A DNA stretch of 33,335 bases, taken from the NCBI RefSeq assembly GCF_000966195.1, contig NZ_LAHL01000037.1:1-33335 (forward strand), in the 5' to 3' direction. Below the pieces are notes generated by a model that searched no databases, had not been told where the DNA came from, and saw only the letters and a program-made list of their open reading frames with translations. Below, piece after piece: positions 8,227-16,446 of the stretch (positions within the stretch are counted from its first letter, which is position 1; every line of letters starts with the position of its first letter). The DNA is from Domibacillus robiginosus (lineage in GTDB: Bacteria > Bacillota > Bacilli > Bacillales > Domibacillaceae). A program made the position numbers and the translations under genes.

Positions 8227-8988
8227 TTAAAAGTTCATCCGCGATTGTCCGCCATCGACGTTGATGCTTGTTCCAACCAGCCAGGATGCTTTTTCCGAAG
8301 CAAGAAATGCGACAACATTGGCAACTTCTTCAGCCGTTCCAAAACGGCCCGCCGGAATCTCATTTTGAACAAACGCGTTGATTTTCTCCGGGTTTTCTTC
8401 CAGGCGTTTTTTCCAGTTGCCGCTTTCGTGCAAAATACTGCCCGGTGCCACACTGTTTACACGAATACCATCCTGAATTACTTCATCAGCGAGCGATTTC
8501 GTGAAGCTGATTAATGCCGCTTTCGCATTATTATAAGTCACCTTGCCACCACTTTCTCTGCCAAATACTGAAGTAATATTAATAATCGCTCCTGACTGCT
8601 TTTTCTTCATTTCTTCAACTGCTAATTTGCTTAGGTGTACAGCGGAGAAGTAGTTCAGCTCCATCGCTTCATAAAAGGAATCCATATCGGTTTCCGCTGC
8701 TTTTCCCCCATTGCTGCCGCCGGCATTGTTGATGAGTACATCGATCGTTCCGTGCTGTTCAATAAACGAGCGGATAAGCGCTTCCCGTTCGTTGGCTTTC
8801 AGTAAATCTGCCTGAAAGCTGGATACGCTTCCACCCAGTTCTTCTTTTGTTTGTTCGAGTGCTTCCACTCCTCGGGCTGCAATGGATACGTTCGCCCCTT
8901 CTTCTATAAGCGCTCTTGCAATCGCCCGTCCGATTCCTTTTGAGCCTCCTGTGATCAAAATGTGCTTTCCCTTTAATTGTAAATCCAC
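8227..8988 (-). CDS. Short-chain dehydrogenase/reductase (SDR), substrate unknown
   Basis: A 253-aa classical SDR. It has the Rossmann cofactor motif TGGSKGIG (13-20), NNAG (87-90), and the catalytic Ser140, Tyr152 and Lys156 in ITSVFGRESGGKVTYNNAK. The C-terminal VNVDGG-type end reads INVDGGQSRMNF. The Arg at 41-50 expected in strong NADP binders is replaced by AARGVEAL, with ARG at 38-40, compatible with NADP(H). The start is GTG, with AGGGGA about 7 nt upstream. It follows the DUF1850 gene by about 80 nt on the same strand, so it could be a distal TRAP-operon gene acting on the imported acid, or independent. The substrate cannot be read from sequence. Confidence 0.88.
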   Translation of the reverse strand: MDLQLKGKHILITGGSKGIGRAIARALIEEGANVSIAARGVEALEQTKEELGGSVSSFQADLLKANEREALIRSFIEQHGTIDVLINNAGGSNGGKAAETDMDSFYEAMELNYFSAVHLSKLAVEEMKKKQSGAIINITSVFGRESGGKVTYNNAKAALISFTKSLADEVIQDGIRVNSVAPGSILHESGNWKKRLEENPEKINAFVQNEIPAGRFGTAEEVANVVAFLASEKASWLVGTSINVDGGQSRMNF

Positions 8989-9068
8989 TTTATCATCCCC
9001 TATTTGCTTGATTTGCTTCTACAGTTTTATCTTAGCCCTTTTTCTTTTCGCTTGTCCAAGATAACAGG

Positions 9069-9578
9069 TCATTGGACTTTGGCTGCCTTCCACTGCTCCC
9101 ATAAGGTTAACGTGCGCTCTGATATTCGAATCCACGTTCCCGGTTTGATGGACTCAGACAGCGTATAAACTTGATTTTCATATATGAGCCGATGATTTGC
9201 TCGTACCTGGCCAATTCTTACATCAATAAAAGGAAAAACGCGATTCATATTTTTTATGTAATATGTGCCGTTTTTTTCTTCAAATACTTCTTCTCCTTCT
9301 GCATTTGAAGGCATTCCTACCGCAAAGTCTTTGTAAGAAAGCTCTGTTTGAATGATTTGGTTACCGGATAATTGGTAGGACTCCATTACCTCTGATAAAT
9401 GAATGGAGTGTGTATATTGAATTTGAAAGGTTTCTTCTTTTTTTAACGGTACGTAAGCGAGCAGGCTGTCTTCATTTTCATAAGTCAGCGCGATGACCTG
9501 TCTGTCTGGATAGAAAAAAATGAGGGTAGAAACGAACAGAATAATGAGCATGATAGCGCTTATTAGTATTGCTTTCAA
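9069..9578 (-). CDS. DUF1850 protein associated with TRAP-TAXI transporter
   Basis: About 169 aa. One N-terminal membrane anchor (ILISAIMLIILFVSTLIFFY) is followed by an extracytoplasmic beta-rich domain with FQIQYTHSIHLSEVMESYQL, the signature region of DUF1850, whose genes commonly sit next to TAXI-type TRAP systems. Function unknown; an accessory role in substrate capture is plausible. The start is set by GGGGTGATCC, an extended match to the 16S 3' end, which places TTG 9578 at 8-nt spacing. The GTG at 9587 lies inside that site. A terminator separates it from the binding-protein gene upstream, so expression probably depends on read-through. Confidence 0.85.
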   Translation of the reverse strand: MKAILISAIMLIILFVSTLIFFYPDRQVIALTYENEDSLLAYVPLKKEETFQIQYTHSIHLSEVMESYQLSGNQIIQTELSYKDFAVGMPSNAEGEEVFEEKNGTYYIKNMNRVFPFIDVRIGQVRANHRLIYENQVYTLSESIKPGTWIRISERTLTLWEQWKAAKVQ

Positions 9579-9591
9579 TCGGATCACCCCT

Positions 9592-9633
9592 AAAAAAAAT
9601 GAAGTCGACAGGCCGCCTTGCAGCCTATCGACT
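9592..9633 (-). terminator. Intercistronic terminator between TAXI gene and DUF1850 gene
   Basis: On the minus strand AGTCGATAGGC pairs fully with GCCTGTCGACT (one U-G) and a long T run follows. It lies directly before the DUF1850 ribosome binding site, so it likely lowers downstream expression. Confidence 0.82.
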
Positions 9634-9643
9634 AAAAAATTAT

Positions 9644-10648
9644 TTACTGGGAAACGCCTGCTTCTTCAAAATATTTAGCCGCTCCTGGGTGCAGCTCCAT
9701 ATCGCCTAAACCTTCAAGAGCCGTTTCCGGTGTGATAAATTCTCCTTTGGCGTGAGTGATTTGATCCGTGTTTTCATAAAGCGCTTTTGTCATTTCGTAC
9801 ACAAGATCTTCATCTACATCCTTTGATGCCACCAGCATAGCTTTAACGGCAACTGTTTTTACATCTTCCTTAATTTTATAAGTTCCGCTTGGGACCGCAT
9901 CTTCTGCATAATATGGATACTTTTCAACAAGCTCCTGAATTTTGTCTTCGGCAATTGGGATGATCACGACGTCATTTTGTGCTGACAACGCTTCTACTGC
10001 ACCAGTTGGTGTTCCCGCTGTGATAAACGCTGCATCAATGTTTCCAGACTGAATGCCGTCCGTGGATTCATCAAAAGAAAGATTTTGGGCTTTAATGTCT
10101 TTGTCCGACATGCCATGAATCTCTAACACCTGCATGGCATTGATATAAGCGCCTGATCCCGGTGCTCCGACAGAGACCGTTTTTCCTTTCAAATCTTCAA
10201 CTGATTGGATGCCGCTTTTGGCAGTTGTGACAAGCTGGACCGTTTCTGGATACAGGGAAGCGATCGCCTGAACATTATCAATCGGATCTCCTTCAAACAT
10301 TTCTTTTCCTTCAATCGCATAAGCGGCAATGTCCGTCTGGGAAAAAGCCAGCTCTGCTTCTCCGGCCCGCAGTGTTTCCATATTTTCTGCAGAAGCACCC
10401 GATGTCTGCGGAGTGATATTTGCATCGGTTTGATCGGAAATAATATTAGCCATCTGCCCGCCAAGCGGATAATAAGTCCCCCCTGTTCCACCCGTCAGCA
10501 AGCTCAAATCCTGGCTTGCACTTTCACCGCCGCCACTTCCTTCCCCTGTGTCGGCTGTGCCGCCGTCACTGCTTTCACCACAGGCAGCCGTGATGGCAGC
10601 CGTCATTAAAACCGTGCCGAACAATACGCTAAAACGAGATTTTTTCAT
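9644..10648 (-). CDS. TAXI-family TRAP transporter solute-binding lipoprotein
   Basis: A 334-aa extracytoplasmic receptor that delivers substrate to the TRAP permease encoded just upstream. The signal peptide ends AAITAAC (Cys23 lipidated) and is followed by a Gly/Ser/Glu-rich linker. The mature part shows the family motifs LLTGGTGGTYYPLGGQMA, then LAFSQTDIAAYA, and SVGAPGSGAYINAMQVLE. TAXI receptors bind small acids such as glutamate, glutamine or 2-oxoacids; the ligand here is not predictable. ATG has a strong AAAGGAGGATG site. The gap to the permease stop is 140 nt, with a small hairpin after that stop, so it may also have its own promoter. SBP genes are usually expressed in excess. Confidence 0.95.
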   Translation of the reverse strand: MKKSRFSVLFGTVLMTAAITAACGESSDGGTADTGEGSGGGESASQDLSLLTGGTGGTYYPLGGQMANIISDQTDANITPQTSGASAENMETLRAGEAELAFSQTDIAAYAIEGKEMFEGDPIDNVQAIASLYPETVQLVTTAKSGIQSVEDLKGKTVSVGAPGSGAYINAMQVLEIHGMSDKDIKAQNLSFDESTDGIQSGNIDAAFITAGTPTGAVEALSAQNDVVIIPIAEDKIQELVEKYPYYAEDAVPSGTYKIKEDVKTVAVKAMLVASKDVDEDLVYEMTKALYENTDQITHAKGEFITPETALEGLGDMELHPGAAKYFEEAGVSQ

Positions 10649-10769
10649 ACATACATCCTCCTTTTTTCTTTACATTCAGCAGTACGAATGGAACAAATCT
10701 TTCTTATATATAGAAGAGCAGGAACAAGCGAATTTTTCCACTTATTTTCCTGTCTTTGATTGAGCAAAC

Positions 10770-10788
10770 ACGGCTCGACAACAGCCGT
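10770..10788 (-). terminator. Small hairpin after the TRAP permease
   Basis: ACGGCT and AGCCGT form a 6-bp stem immediately past the permease stop, with only a weak T tail (TGTTTGC). It could be a leaky terminator or an mRNA-stabilising hairpin. Confidence 0.4.
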
Positions 10789-12789
10789 TTATTCTACTTT
10801 TGGATAATCTGTGTGGGGCTTGTCTTGAAGGGTCCCTCCGTCTCCTTTGTCCTGCTTCCATACATACTGTAAAGCCAGCAGTATGCCAAACATGACTAGT
10901 CCGGTAATGTCAGAGATGGTTTCCGGGTAAATCAGCAGCAGTCCCACAATACATGCGGTGATTCGTTCCAGCCAGTGCATGTCCCTCATCCAGTGGCCGA
11001 TCACACCGGCTCCGATGGCAATCATGCCAGTCATCGCTGTCAGGACAACCCACACCGTTTCTCCCCATGTAGTATTAATCATCAATAATTCTGGAGAGAG
11101 AACAAAAATATATGGAATAATGAAAGCGGCAATGGCCAGCTTTGACGATTCAATCCCCGTTTTAATCGGTTCTCCTCCCGACACGCCGGCTGCGGCAAAA
11201 GCGGCCAGTGCTACAGGCGGGGTAATATCGGCGATAATACCAAAGTAGAACACAAATAAGTGAGCAGACAAATCAGGTACGCCAAGTAAAATCATCGCTG
11301 GTGCAGCAATCGTAGAAGTGATCACATAGTTTGCGGTTGTCGGTGAACCCATACCGAGTATAAGTGCAGCAATCATCGTCAGAATAAGTGTAGGGATCAA
11401 GTAGCCGCCTGCAAGATCAATTAAGCCATTGGCCAGTTTTAACCCCAATCCTGTTTTTGTCACAATACCTACAATAATCCCGGCTGCTGCCGTCGCAGCC
11501 GCTACAGCAAGGGCTGTACGCGCGCCGTCTACGAGCGCATGCACGATATCAACAGCTTTCATTCCCCTGTCTTTATTAATAAAGCCCACAATAATAGAAA
11601 TGACGATCGAATAAAGTGCGGCATGCGTAACGGTTATATTAGACATCAGCAGCAAAATAATTGCGATAATCGGAATAAGTAAATATATTTTTCCGAATAC
11701 TTCTTTTCTGCTTGGCATCTCTTCTTTCGTCAGCCCGCGCAGACCAAGCCGCTTTGCTTCGAAGTGAGTCATAATCCAAATGCCCAAAAAGTATAAAATC
11801 GCCGGGATCGCAGCTGCTTTGGCGATATCCCAATATGTAATGCCGTTTCCGATAAACTCAACCATCAAAAAAGCGGCTGCGCCCATAATAGGTGGCATCA
11901 GCTGTCCACCTGTTGAAGCCGATGCTTCGACAGCTCCAGCGAATTCTTTCTTGTAACCGAGGTTTTTCATCATGGGAATCGTAAAAGCACCCGATGTTAC
12001 CACATTAGCAACAGAACTTCCGCTGATGGTCCCTTGAAGGGCACTTGAAAAAATTGCTACTTTTGCGGGCCCGCCAATACTCCTGCCGGCAATGGCAATG
12101 GAAAGATCATTAAAGTACTGTCCAACGCCTGTCCGTATTAAGAAGGCGCCAAATAATAGAAATAAGAAGATAAAAGTAGATGAAACGGCTAAGGGTGTAC
12201 CTAAAATACCTTCTGTTGTGAAAAACATCGTTTGAACCATACGTTCCAGGGTTAATCCGCGATGAGATAAGAAGCCTGGCATGTACGAGCCAAAAAGTCC
12301 ATAAAGCATGAAAAGAAGTGCAATCACCATAATAGGCAGCCCAACAGTTCTCCTCGTTGCTTCCAGTACAAGCAAAATGGCTGTTATGCCAACTGCGAAA
12401 TCCAGCGGCCCGAGACGTCCGACACTCATGACCAGTTCCTCAAAACGGAGCGGCCAATACGCACCGACACCGATGCTTAAGATTGAGAGAATCAAGTCGT
12501 ACCAGGCTACCTGCAGCTTCCCTTTTTGCCGCTTCTTTCGATTAGCCGGAAACAGCAGAAAAATCAAGGAAAGGGCAAAGCCTAAATGCACGGTTCGCTG
12601 AATTTGAGCCGTGAAGACACCAAAAACAGCTGTATAAAGCTGAAACAGGGAAAAAGCCAAAAGACCAAAAAAAGCAATGTAACCGAGCAGGCCGGTTAGT
12701 TTTCTTGTTCCTGCTTCTGGATCATATTTTTCGAGCAGCTTCTGTTGTTCTTCTTCTGATAAATAGCTTGCTTCATGATTAGTCGACAA
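10789..12789 (-). CDS. TRAP transporter fused permease (DctQM-type, TAXI class)
   Basis: A 666-aa integral membrane protein fusing the small (DctQ-like, 4 spans, residues about 35-150) and large (DctM-like, about 12 spans) TRAP subunits, as is usual for TAXI systems. Motifs: GAFLIRTGVGQYFNDLSIAI, then GPAKVAIFSSALQGTISGSS (substrate region of the large subunit), GGQLMPPIMGAAAFLMVEF and GMGSPTTANYV. It uses a cation gradient rather than ATP. The start is TTG 12789 with GGAGT about 6 nt before it; no nearby ATG has a site. The transcript appears to continue to the TAXI receptor, DUF1850 and perhaps the SDR. A 21-bp palindrome at 12838-12858 lies 50-70 nt upstream and may be its operator. Confidence 0.95.
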   Translation of the reverse strand: MSTNHEASYLSEEEQQKLLEKYDPEAGTRKLTGLLGYIAFFGLLAFSLFQLYTAVFGVFTAQIQRTVHLGFALSLIFLLFPANRKKRQKGKLQVAWYDLILSILSIGVGAYWPLRFEELVMSVGRLGPLDFAVGITAILLVLEATRRTVGLPIMVIALLFMLYGLFGSYMPGFLSHRGLTLERMVQTMFFTTEGILGTPLAVSSTFIFLFLLFGAFLIRTGVGQYFNDLSIAIAGRSIGGPAKVAIFSSALQGTISGSSVANVVTSGAFTIPMMKNLGYKKEFAGAVEASASTGGQLMPPIMGAAAFLMVEFIGNGITYWDIAKAAAIPAILYFLGIWIMTHFEAKRLGLRGLTKEEMPSRKEVFGKIYLLIPIIAIILLLMSNITVTHAALYSIVISIIVGFINKDRGMKAVDIVHALVDGARTALAVAAATAAAGIIVGIVTKTGLGLKLANGLIDLAGGYLIPTLILTMIAALILGMGSPTTANYVITSTIAAPAMILLGVPDLSAHLFVFYFGIIADITPPVALAAFAAAGVSGGEPIKTGIESSKLAIAAFIIPYIFVLSPELLMINTTWGETVWVVLTAMTGMIAIGAGVIGHWMRDMHWLERITACIVGLLLIYPETISDITGLVMFGILLALQYVWKQDKGDGGTLQDKPHTDYPKVE

Positions 12790-12837
12790 TTCTACTCCAC
12801 TCCATTCCTCCGTTTCACTTTGAAACTTTTTTCTTTC

Positions 12838-12858
12838 ATGTTTTGAAAATCAAAACAT
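12838..12858. promoter_or_regulatory. Perfect palindrome upstream of the TRAP operon
   Basis: ATGTTTTGA and TCAAAACAT are a perfect 9-bp inverted repeat around AAA. It has the size of a dimeric regulator site and lies 49-69 nt before the permease start. The regulator is not evident nearby. A role as mRNA hairpin cannot be excluded. Confidence 0.5.
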
Positions 12859-13057
12859 TTTTTACAATTTTAACTATAGATGAAGCAAAATGACCAAAGC
12901 CTTTTTTTGTAAGATTTTCTTCCATACTTTATAAAAAATGTTATTAATTTTATGCGCTTGTCCATCTAAATATTCCTCTGACTTTTCATGTAGGCAATGA
13001 AGACGACGCGCTGCTAAATGGAATTTTTTAAAAACATAAGAATACAGACTATCGCTG
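12859..13057. other. Divergent intergenic region between the TRAP operon and bmr
   Basis: It should contain the minus-strand TRAP promoter. TTGCTT/GTAAAA pairs are weak and I cannot assign one. A 75-codon minus frame (12874-13101) covers part of it and the bmr promoter, but has no ribosome binding site and an odd composition, so I do not call it. Confidence 0.45.
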
Positions 13058-13088
13058 TTGACTCTCCTCTTAGGGGAAGCTTTATAGT
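13058..13088 (+). promoter_or_regulatory. BmrR-type promoter with 19-bp spacer
   Basis: TTGACT (13058-13063) and TATAGT (13083-13088) are separated by exactly 19 bp, too long for unaided sigma-A. The spacer holds the dyad CTCCTCTTAGGGGAAG, close to the bmr operator of B. subtilis as I remember it. This is the arrangement at which MerR-family activators twist DNA to allow transcription. It precedes bmr by about 40 nt. Confidence 0.85.
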
Positions 13089-13126
13089 ATGAATTGTACA
13101 CTTCTTGATAGAAAGGGCAGAATATA

Positions 13127-14308
13127 ATGCGAAGTTATGGAATGGTGTTAACCATTTTATTGATGAATTTATTTATTGCGTTTTTGGGAATCGGGCTTGT
13201 GGTGCCGGTAACGCCCACCATTATGAATGAGCTGAATATAAGCGGAGCTGTCGTGGGTTATATGGTTGCTGCGTTTGCAGTAACACAGCTGATTGCTTCT
13301 CCCCCGGCGGGAAAATTAGTGGATCGCTGGGGCCGCAAACCGATGATTGTTACCGGCCTTATTCTTTTTAGCTTGTCGGAGCTTTTATTTGCCGTCGGTC
13401 AATCGGTTGATATGCTAATGATTTCAAGAATGATCGGAGGGGTAAGCGCAGCTTTTATTATGCCGGCCGTTACGGCGTATATCGCGGATATTACCTCTGT
13501 AGAAACAAGGCCTAAAGCACTTGGCTATATGTCTGCGGCTATTTCAACCGGCTTTATTATCGGACCCGGCATTGGCGGATTTCTTGCAGAAATTAGTACA
13601 CGGCTTCCTTTTTTCTTCGCAGCAGGCTTTGCGGGTTTTGCAGCCATTCTTTCTTTTTTCACTCTGCGGGAGCCCGAACGAAACCCAGAAAACAAAAAAC
13701 CGGAAAAAACAACGGCCGGAATCAAACGCGTCTTTGTGCCGCTGTTTTTTATTCCCTTTATGATTATTTTTATTTCAACTTTTGGTCTTGCGGCCTTTGA
13801 ATCACTTTTTGCCCTGTTTGCCGATCATAAATTTGGTTTTACAGCGATGGATATTGCCATTATGATCACGGGCGGAGCGATCGTCGGAGCTGTAGCACAA
13901 ATTCTCCTGTTTGATCGTTTAATCAAGTGGATAGGAGAAATTAAACTGATTCAGTACAGTTTGATTTTTTCCACCATTCTTCTTGTTCTGCTTACTTTTG
14001 TGTCCGGCTACTATACCATCTTACTGATCACTGCTTTTATGTTTATTGGATTTGATCTTATGAGGCCAGCTGTTACCACTTACTTATCTAACATTGCAGG
14101 TGATGAACAAGGGTTTGTTGGAGGAATGAATTCCATGTTCACAAGCATCGGTAATGTGATTGGTCCTATTATCGGTGGTATATTATTTGATATAGAATTA
14201 AACTATCCATTTTACTTTGCTGCCATTTTCTTATGTGCAGGCATTGCTTTAACATTTATTTGGAAAAAGCCTGACTTGGGCAGCAGACCTGTTTCGAAAG
14301 GACTCTGA
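13127..14308 (+). CDS. bmr: Bmr-type multidrug efflux MFS transporter
   Basis: A 393-aa, 12-span proton antiporter (DHA1 family) expelling lipophilic cations and other drugs. N-terminal LLMNLFIAFLGIGLVVPVTP, the span-2/3 loop motif GKLVDRWGRKPMIV, ALGYMSAAISTGFIIGPGIG (antiporter motif C) and LREPERNPENKK match B. subtilis Bmr closely from memory. The ribosome binding site is GAAAGGG, 8 nt before ATG. It is transcribed from a 19-bp-spacer promoter and followed after 5 nt by bmrR, the same operon order as in B. subtilis, so the pump and its activator are co-induced by drugs. Confidence 0.95.
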   Translation: MRSYGMVLTILLMNLFIAFLGIGLVVPVTPTIMNELNISGAVVGYMVAAFAVTQLIASPPAGKLVDRWGRKPMIVTGLILFSLSELLFAVGQSVDMLMISRMIGGVSAAFIMPAVTAYIADITSVETRPKALGYMSAAISTGFIIGPGIGGFLAEISTRLPFFFAAGFAGFAAILSFFTLREPERNPENKKPEKTTAGIKRVFVPLFFIPFMIIFISTFGLAAFESLFALFADHKFGFTAMDIAIMITGGAIVGAVAQILLFDRLIKWIGEIKLIQYSLIFSTILLVLLTFVSGYYTILLITAFMFIGFDLMRPAVTTYLSNIAGDEQGFVGGMNSMFTSIGNVIGPIIGGILFDIELNYPFYFAAIFLCAGIALTFIWKKPDLGSRPVSKGL

Positions 14309-14313
14309 GGAAC

Positions 14314-15150
14314 GTGGAAGAAGATTTATACTCGATTGGCGAAATGGCGAAGCTGGCGAATTTGTCGGTGAAGACGCTGCGGTACTACGACCAGATTGGT
14401 TTGTTTAAGCCTGCTTATGTAGACCCGAAAACAAACTATCGATATTATGTGGATTCGCAGCTTTTTCAGCTGGACTTAATCCAGCCTTTGAAAGCAGTAA
14501 ATACTCCTCTGCAGGAAATTAAACTAGCACAAGATCTTTCTTCAAATGAACTTTATGATTTTTTAAGCCGGCAGGAACTAAAAATTCAACAGCAAATTAA
14601 AGTACTTCAAGATGCAGAAAAGTCACTTTCCCACGTAAAAAAGAATATCTGTTTTTCTGAACGATACACAGAATTAAATAAAGTCATCATACAAGAGGAA
14701 GGGGAAAGCTGTATCGTTCAAATGAGAGCAGAAGGCATTTCTACTCAAAATGTCATGACTAAATCCTATAGCCAGCTTAAACGAATTTCAGAGGCAACAG
14801 ATGGTTTTTTAAACAATGGGTACGGCGCCACTTTTTCTTTTCAAAACTATGCGTCAGCTGAAGATATCCTCTATCGCCACTTGTTCATCCCTGTTTTAAC
14901 AAACAAGCAGACGGCTTCGCTGCCGACAGAATTTGAAATTACAACCATTCCGGCAGGAAAGTATGCTCTTATTGTCTACGAATTTAATCCCGAAGCATAT
15001 TGGGAAAGCTATTCTAAACTCGTAGATACAATTGTTCAACAGCAATTTACAGTTCTAAGCGATGTGTATGAGCTTTTCATGCCTATCCACTATTCACCAC
15101 GGAAGCCTGAATCTTACTTGGTAGAAATGAAAATCCGTATTTTCAACTAA
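14314..15150 (+). CDS. bmrR: MerR-family drug-sensing activator BmrR
   Basis: A 278-aa transcription activator. Residues 5-75 are the MerR winged helix (YSIGEMAKLANLSVKTLRYY), 76-120 the coiled-coil dimer helix, and 125-278 the GyrI-like multidrug-binding domain. The latter includes NNGYGATFSFQNY, YRHLFIPVLTNKQ and SDVYELFMPIHYSP. The Glu of the last segment corresponds to the buried acidic residue that contacts cationic drugs in B. subtilis BmrR. The length is nearly the same as the B. subtilis protein. It starts at GTG, 5 nt after the bmr stop, with a weak GAGG site, suggesting translational coupling. It should bind the dyad in the promoter at 13058-13088 and so control its own operon. Confidence 0.95.
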   Translation: MEEDLYSIGEMAKLANLSVKTLRYYDQIGLFKPAYVDPKTNYRYYVDSQLFQLDLIQPLKAVNTPLQEIKLAQDLSSNELYDFLSRQELKIQQQIKVLQDAEKSLSHVKKNICFSERYTELNKVIIQEEGESCIVQMRAEGISTQNVMTKSYSQLKRISEATDGFLNNGYGATFSFQNYASAEDILYRHLFIPVLTNKQTASLPTEFEITTIPAGKYALIVYEFNPEAYWESYSKLVDTIVQQQFTVLSDVYELFMPIHYSPRKPESYLVEMKIRIFN

Positions 15151-15154
15151 AAGC

Positions 15155-15188
15155 AAAGAGCCAGGAAGTAAAAACTTCCCGGCTCTTT
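15155..15188. terminator. Terminator between bmrR and the convergent aldolase gene
   Basis: AAAGAGCC-A-GGAAGT pairs with ACTTCC-C-GGCTCTTT around an AAAA loop. T/A flanks on both sides suit both directions. Confidence 0.82.
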
Positions 15189-15216
15189 CTTATAAAAATT
15201 TTTAAACATATAAAGA

Positions 15217-16176
15217 TTATTTTGATGCTGGCGCAAGACTTGCTTCAGGAGATGTAACTTTGTCGTAGAAATCAACAAATTTGTCACGATCTTCACTATT
15301 GCGGTATGCCATTGCTACACGTGGATGTTCATTTAGGACACCTGAGACCATGTAAGGAATAATATAGCCCCACTCCCATTTTTGACGCATTTCGAGCATA
15401 TGGTCTTCAATCACTTTTAGGACTGGCTTCATTTCGTAGCTTGGTTTTTGAATATGGCTCACAAGAAGTTCTGTGTTACAGTTTCCTGCTGCACGGCCCA
15501 TGCCGTACACAGAAGAATCAAGGAATGTCACACCGTTGCGCATAGCTGTCAGCGTATTCGCAAATGCCAGCTGCATGTTATTGTGCGTGTGGATGCCAAG
15601 CTGTTTGTTTGGAATCATCGATTTAAACTTTTTCACCTGATGCTCGATATCTGCAGGGTCAAGGCTTCCGAATGAGTCTACGATGTAGACAACATCAACC
15701 GGGCTTTCTTTCACCATTTCAAATGCTTCAATTAACTGATGTTCAGGTACACTGGACAGCGCCATAATATTCAGCGACGTTTCATAGCCTAAATCATGGA
15801 ACATTTGTACAAGCTCAAGCCCTTTATCTACTTCACGAATGTAGCAGGCTACCCGGATCATATCTAAAGGACTTTCCTCGCGTGGAAGAACATCATTCGG
15901 ATCAACACGGCCAATGTCAACGAGCGCTGACAGCTTCGTAAACTTTTTCTCCGGTAGAATTTCTTTTAAAAAGTTATCATCAAGAAATCTCCACGGATTC
16001 GGTTCAGTTGCGTTTAAAAGCTTTGCAGAATTTTTGTATCCAATCTCCATATATTCAACACCAGCTTCGCTCAAGCCGTTGTATAAATCTTGAACAAATT
16101 CAATGCTGAAATCCCAGTTATTAACCAAACCACCGTCACGAATTGTACAGTCGATAATCTTGCTGCGTTGTTCCAT
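15217..16176 (-). CDS. DRE-TIM metallolyase-family aldolase-like protein, orphan
   Basis: A 319-aa TIM-barrel protein with the HMGL/isopropylmalate-synthase-like catalytic fold. The signature DCTIRDGGLVNN (residues 9-20) provides the catalytic Arg and metal-binding Asp, and GIHTHNNMQLAFAN supplies the two metal His. DSSVYGMGRAAGNCNTELL is the conserved loop near the active site. The family makes or breaks C-C bonds next to a carboxylate (4-hydroxy-2-oxovalerate aldolase, homocitrate/isopropylmalate synthases). The C-terminal communication or regulatory domains of those enzymes are absent here. The start ATG has AGGAGG about 9 nt upstream. It stands alone without dehydrogenase or hydratase partners, so the pathway is unknown. 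Transcribed from a TTGACA-18-TATAAA promoter with an 80-nt leader. Confidence 0.88.
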   Translation of the reverse strand: MEQRSKIIDCTIRDGGLVNNWDFSIEFVQDLYNGLSEAGVEYMEIGYKNSAKLLNATEPNPWRFLDDNFLKEILPEKKFTKLSALVDIGRVDPNDVLPREESPLDMIRVACYIREVDKGLELVQMFHDLGYETSLNIMALSSVPEHQLIEAFEMVKESPVDVVYIVDSFGSLDPADIEHQVKKFKSMIPNKQLGIHTHNNMQLAFANTLTAMRNGVTFLDSSVYGMGRAAGNCNTELLVSHIQKPSYEMKPVLKVIEDHMLEMRQKWEWGYIIPYMVSGVLNEHPRVAMAYRNSEDRDKFVDFYDKVTSPEASLAPASK

Positions 16177-16219
16177 AGTCGCGTTCCTCCTGTTTCTTCT
16201 TAAGCATATTCGCTTTCGC

Positions 16220-16243
16220 GCTTTTATGCTTTTATGCTTTTAT
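16220..16243 (-). repeat. Three tandem copies of an 8-bp unit in the aldolase leader
   Basis: ATAAAAGC is repeated three times without interruption on the minus strand. It lies downstream of the promoter and about 45 nt before the start codon. It could change copy number by slippage or bind a protein or RNA. Confidence 0.8.
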
Positions 16244-16264
16244 GTGATAAAGTATCTTGTTATT

Positions 16265-16294
16265 TTTATACCATGTTTTTCATTAAACTGTCAA
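16265..16294 (-). promoter_or_regulatory. Sigma-A promoter of the aldolase-like gene
   Basis: Minus-strand TTGACA (16289-16294, perfect) and TATAAA (16265-16270) with an 18-bp spacer. The predicted transcript start near 16258 leaves an approximately 80-nt leader. Confidence 0.72.
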
Positions 16295-16446
16295 TACTTT
16301 TTTCAATATTTGATCCTTTTCGTCAAAAATAGCCGCGTTTTTCCTTTTTCTCCGTTTGTTTCTGCTATTGTATCTTATGGCCACTTCTGTGTATATAGAA
16401 AATAGCTATTTAAACCAATTGATTACAGCTTTACCTCTGCTCTGTC

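Noticed and set aside
12874-13101. 75-codon minus-strand ORF between the TRAP operon and bmr
   Set aside because: It covers the bmr promoter, lacks a ribosome binding site and has an unconvincing Lys/His/Tyr-rich composition.
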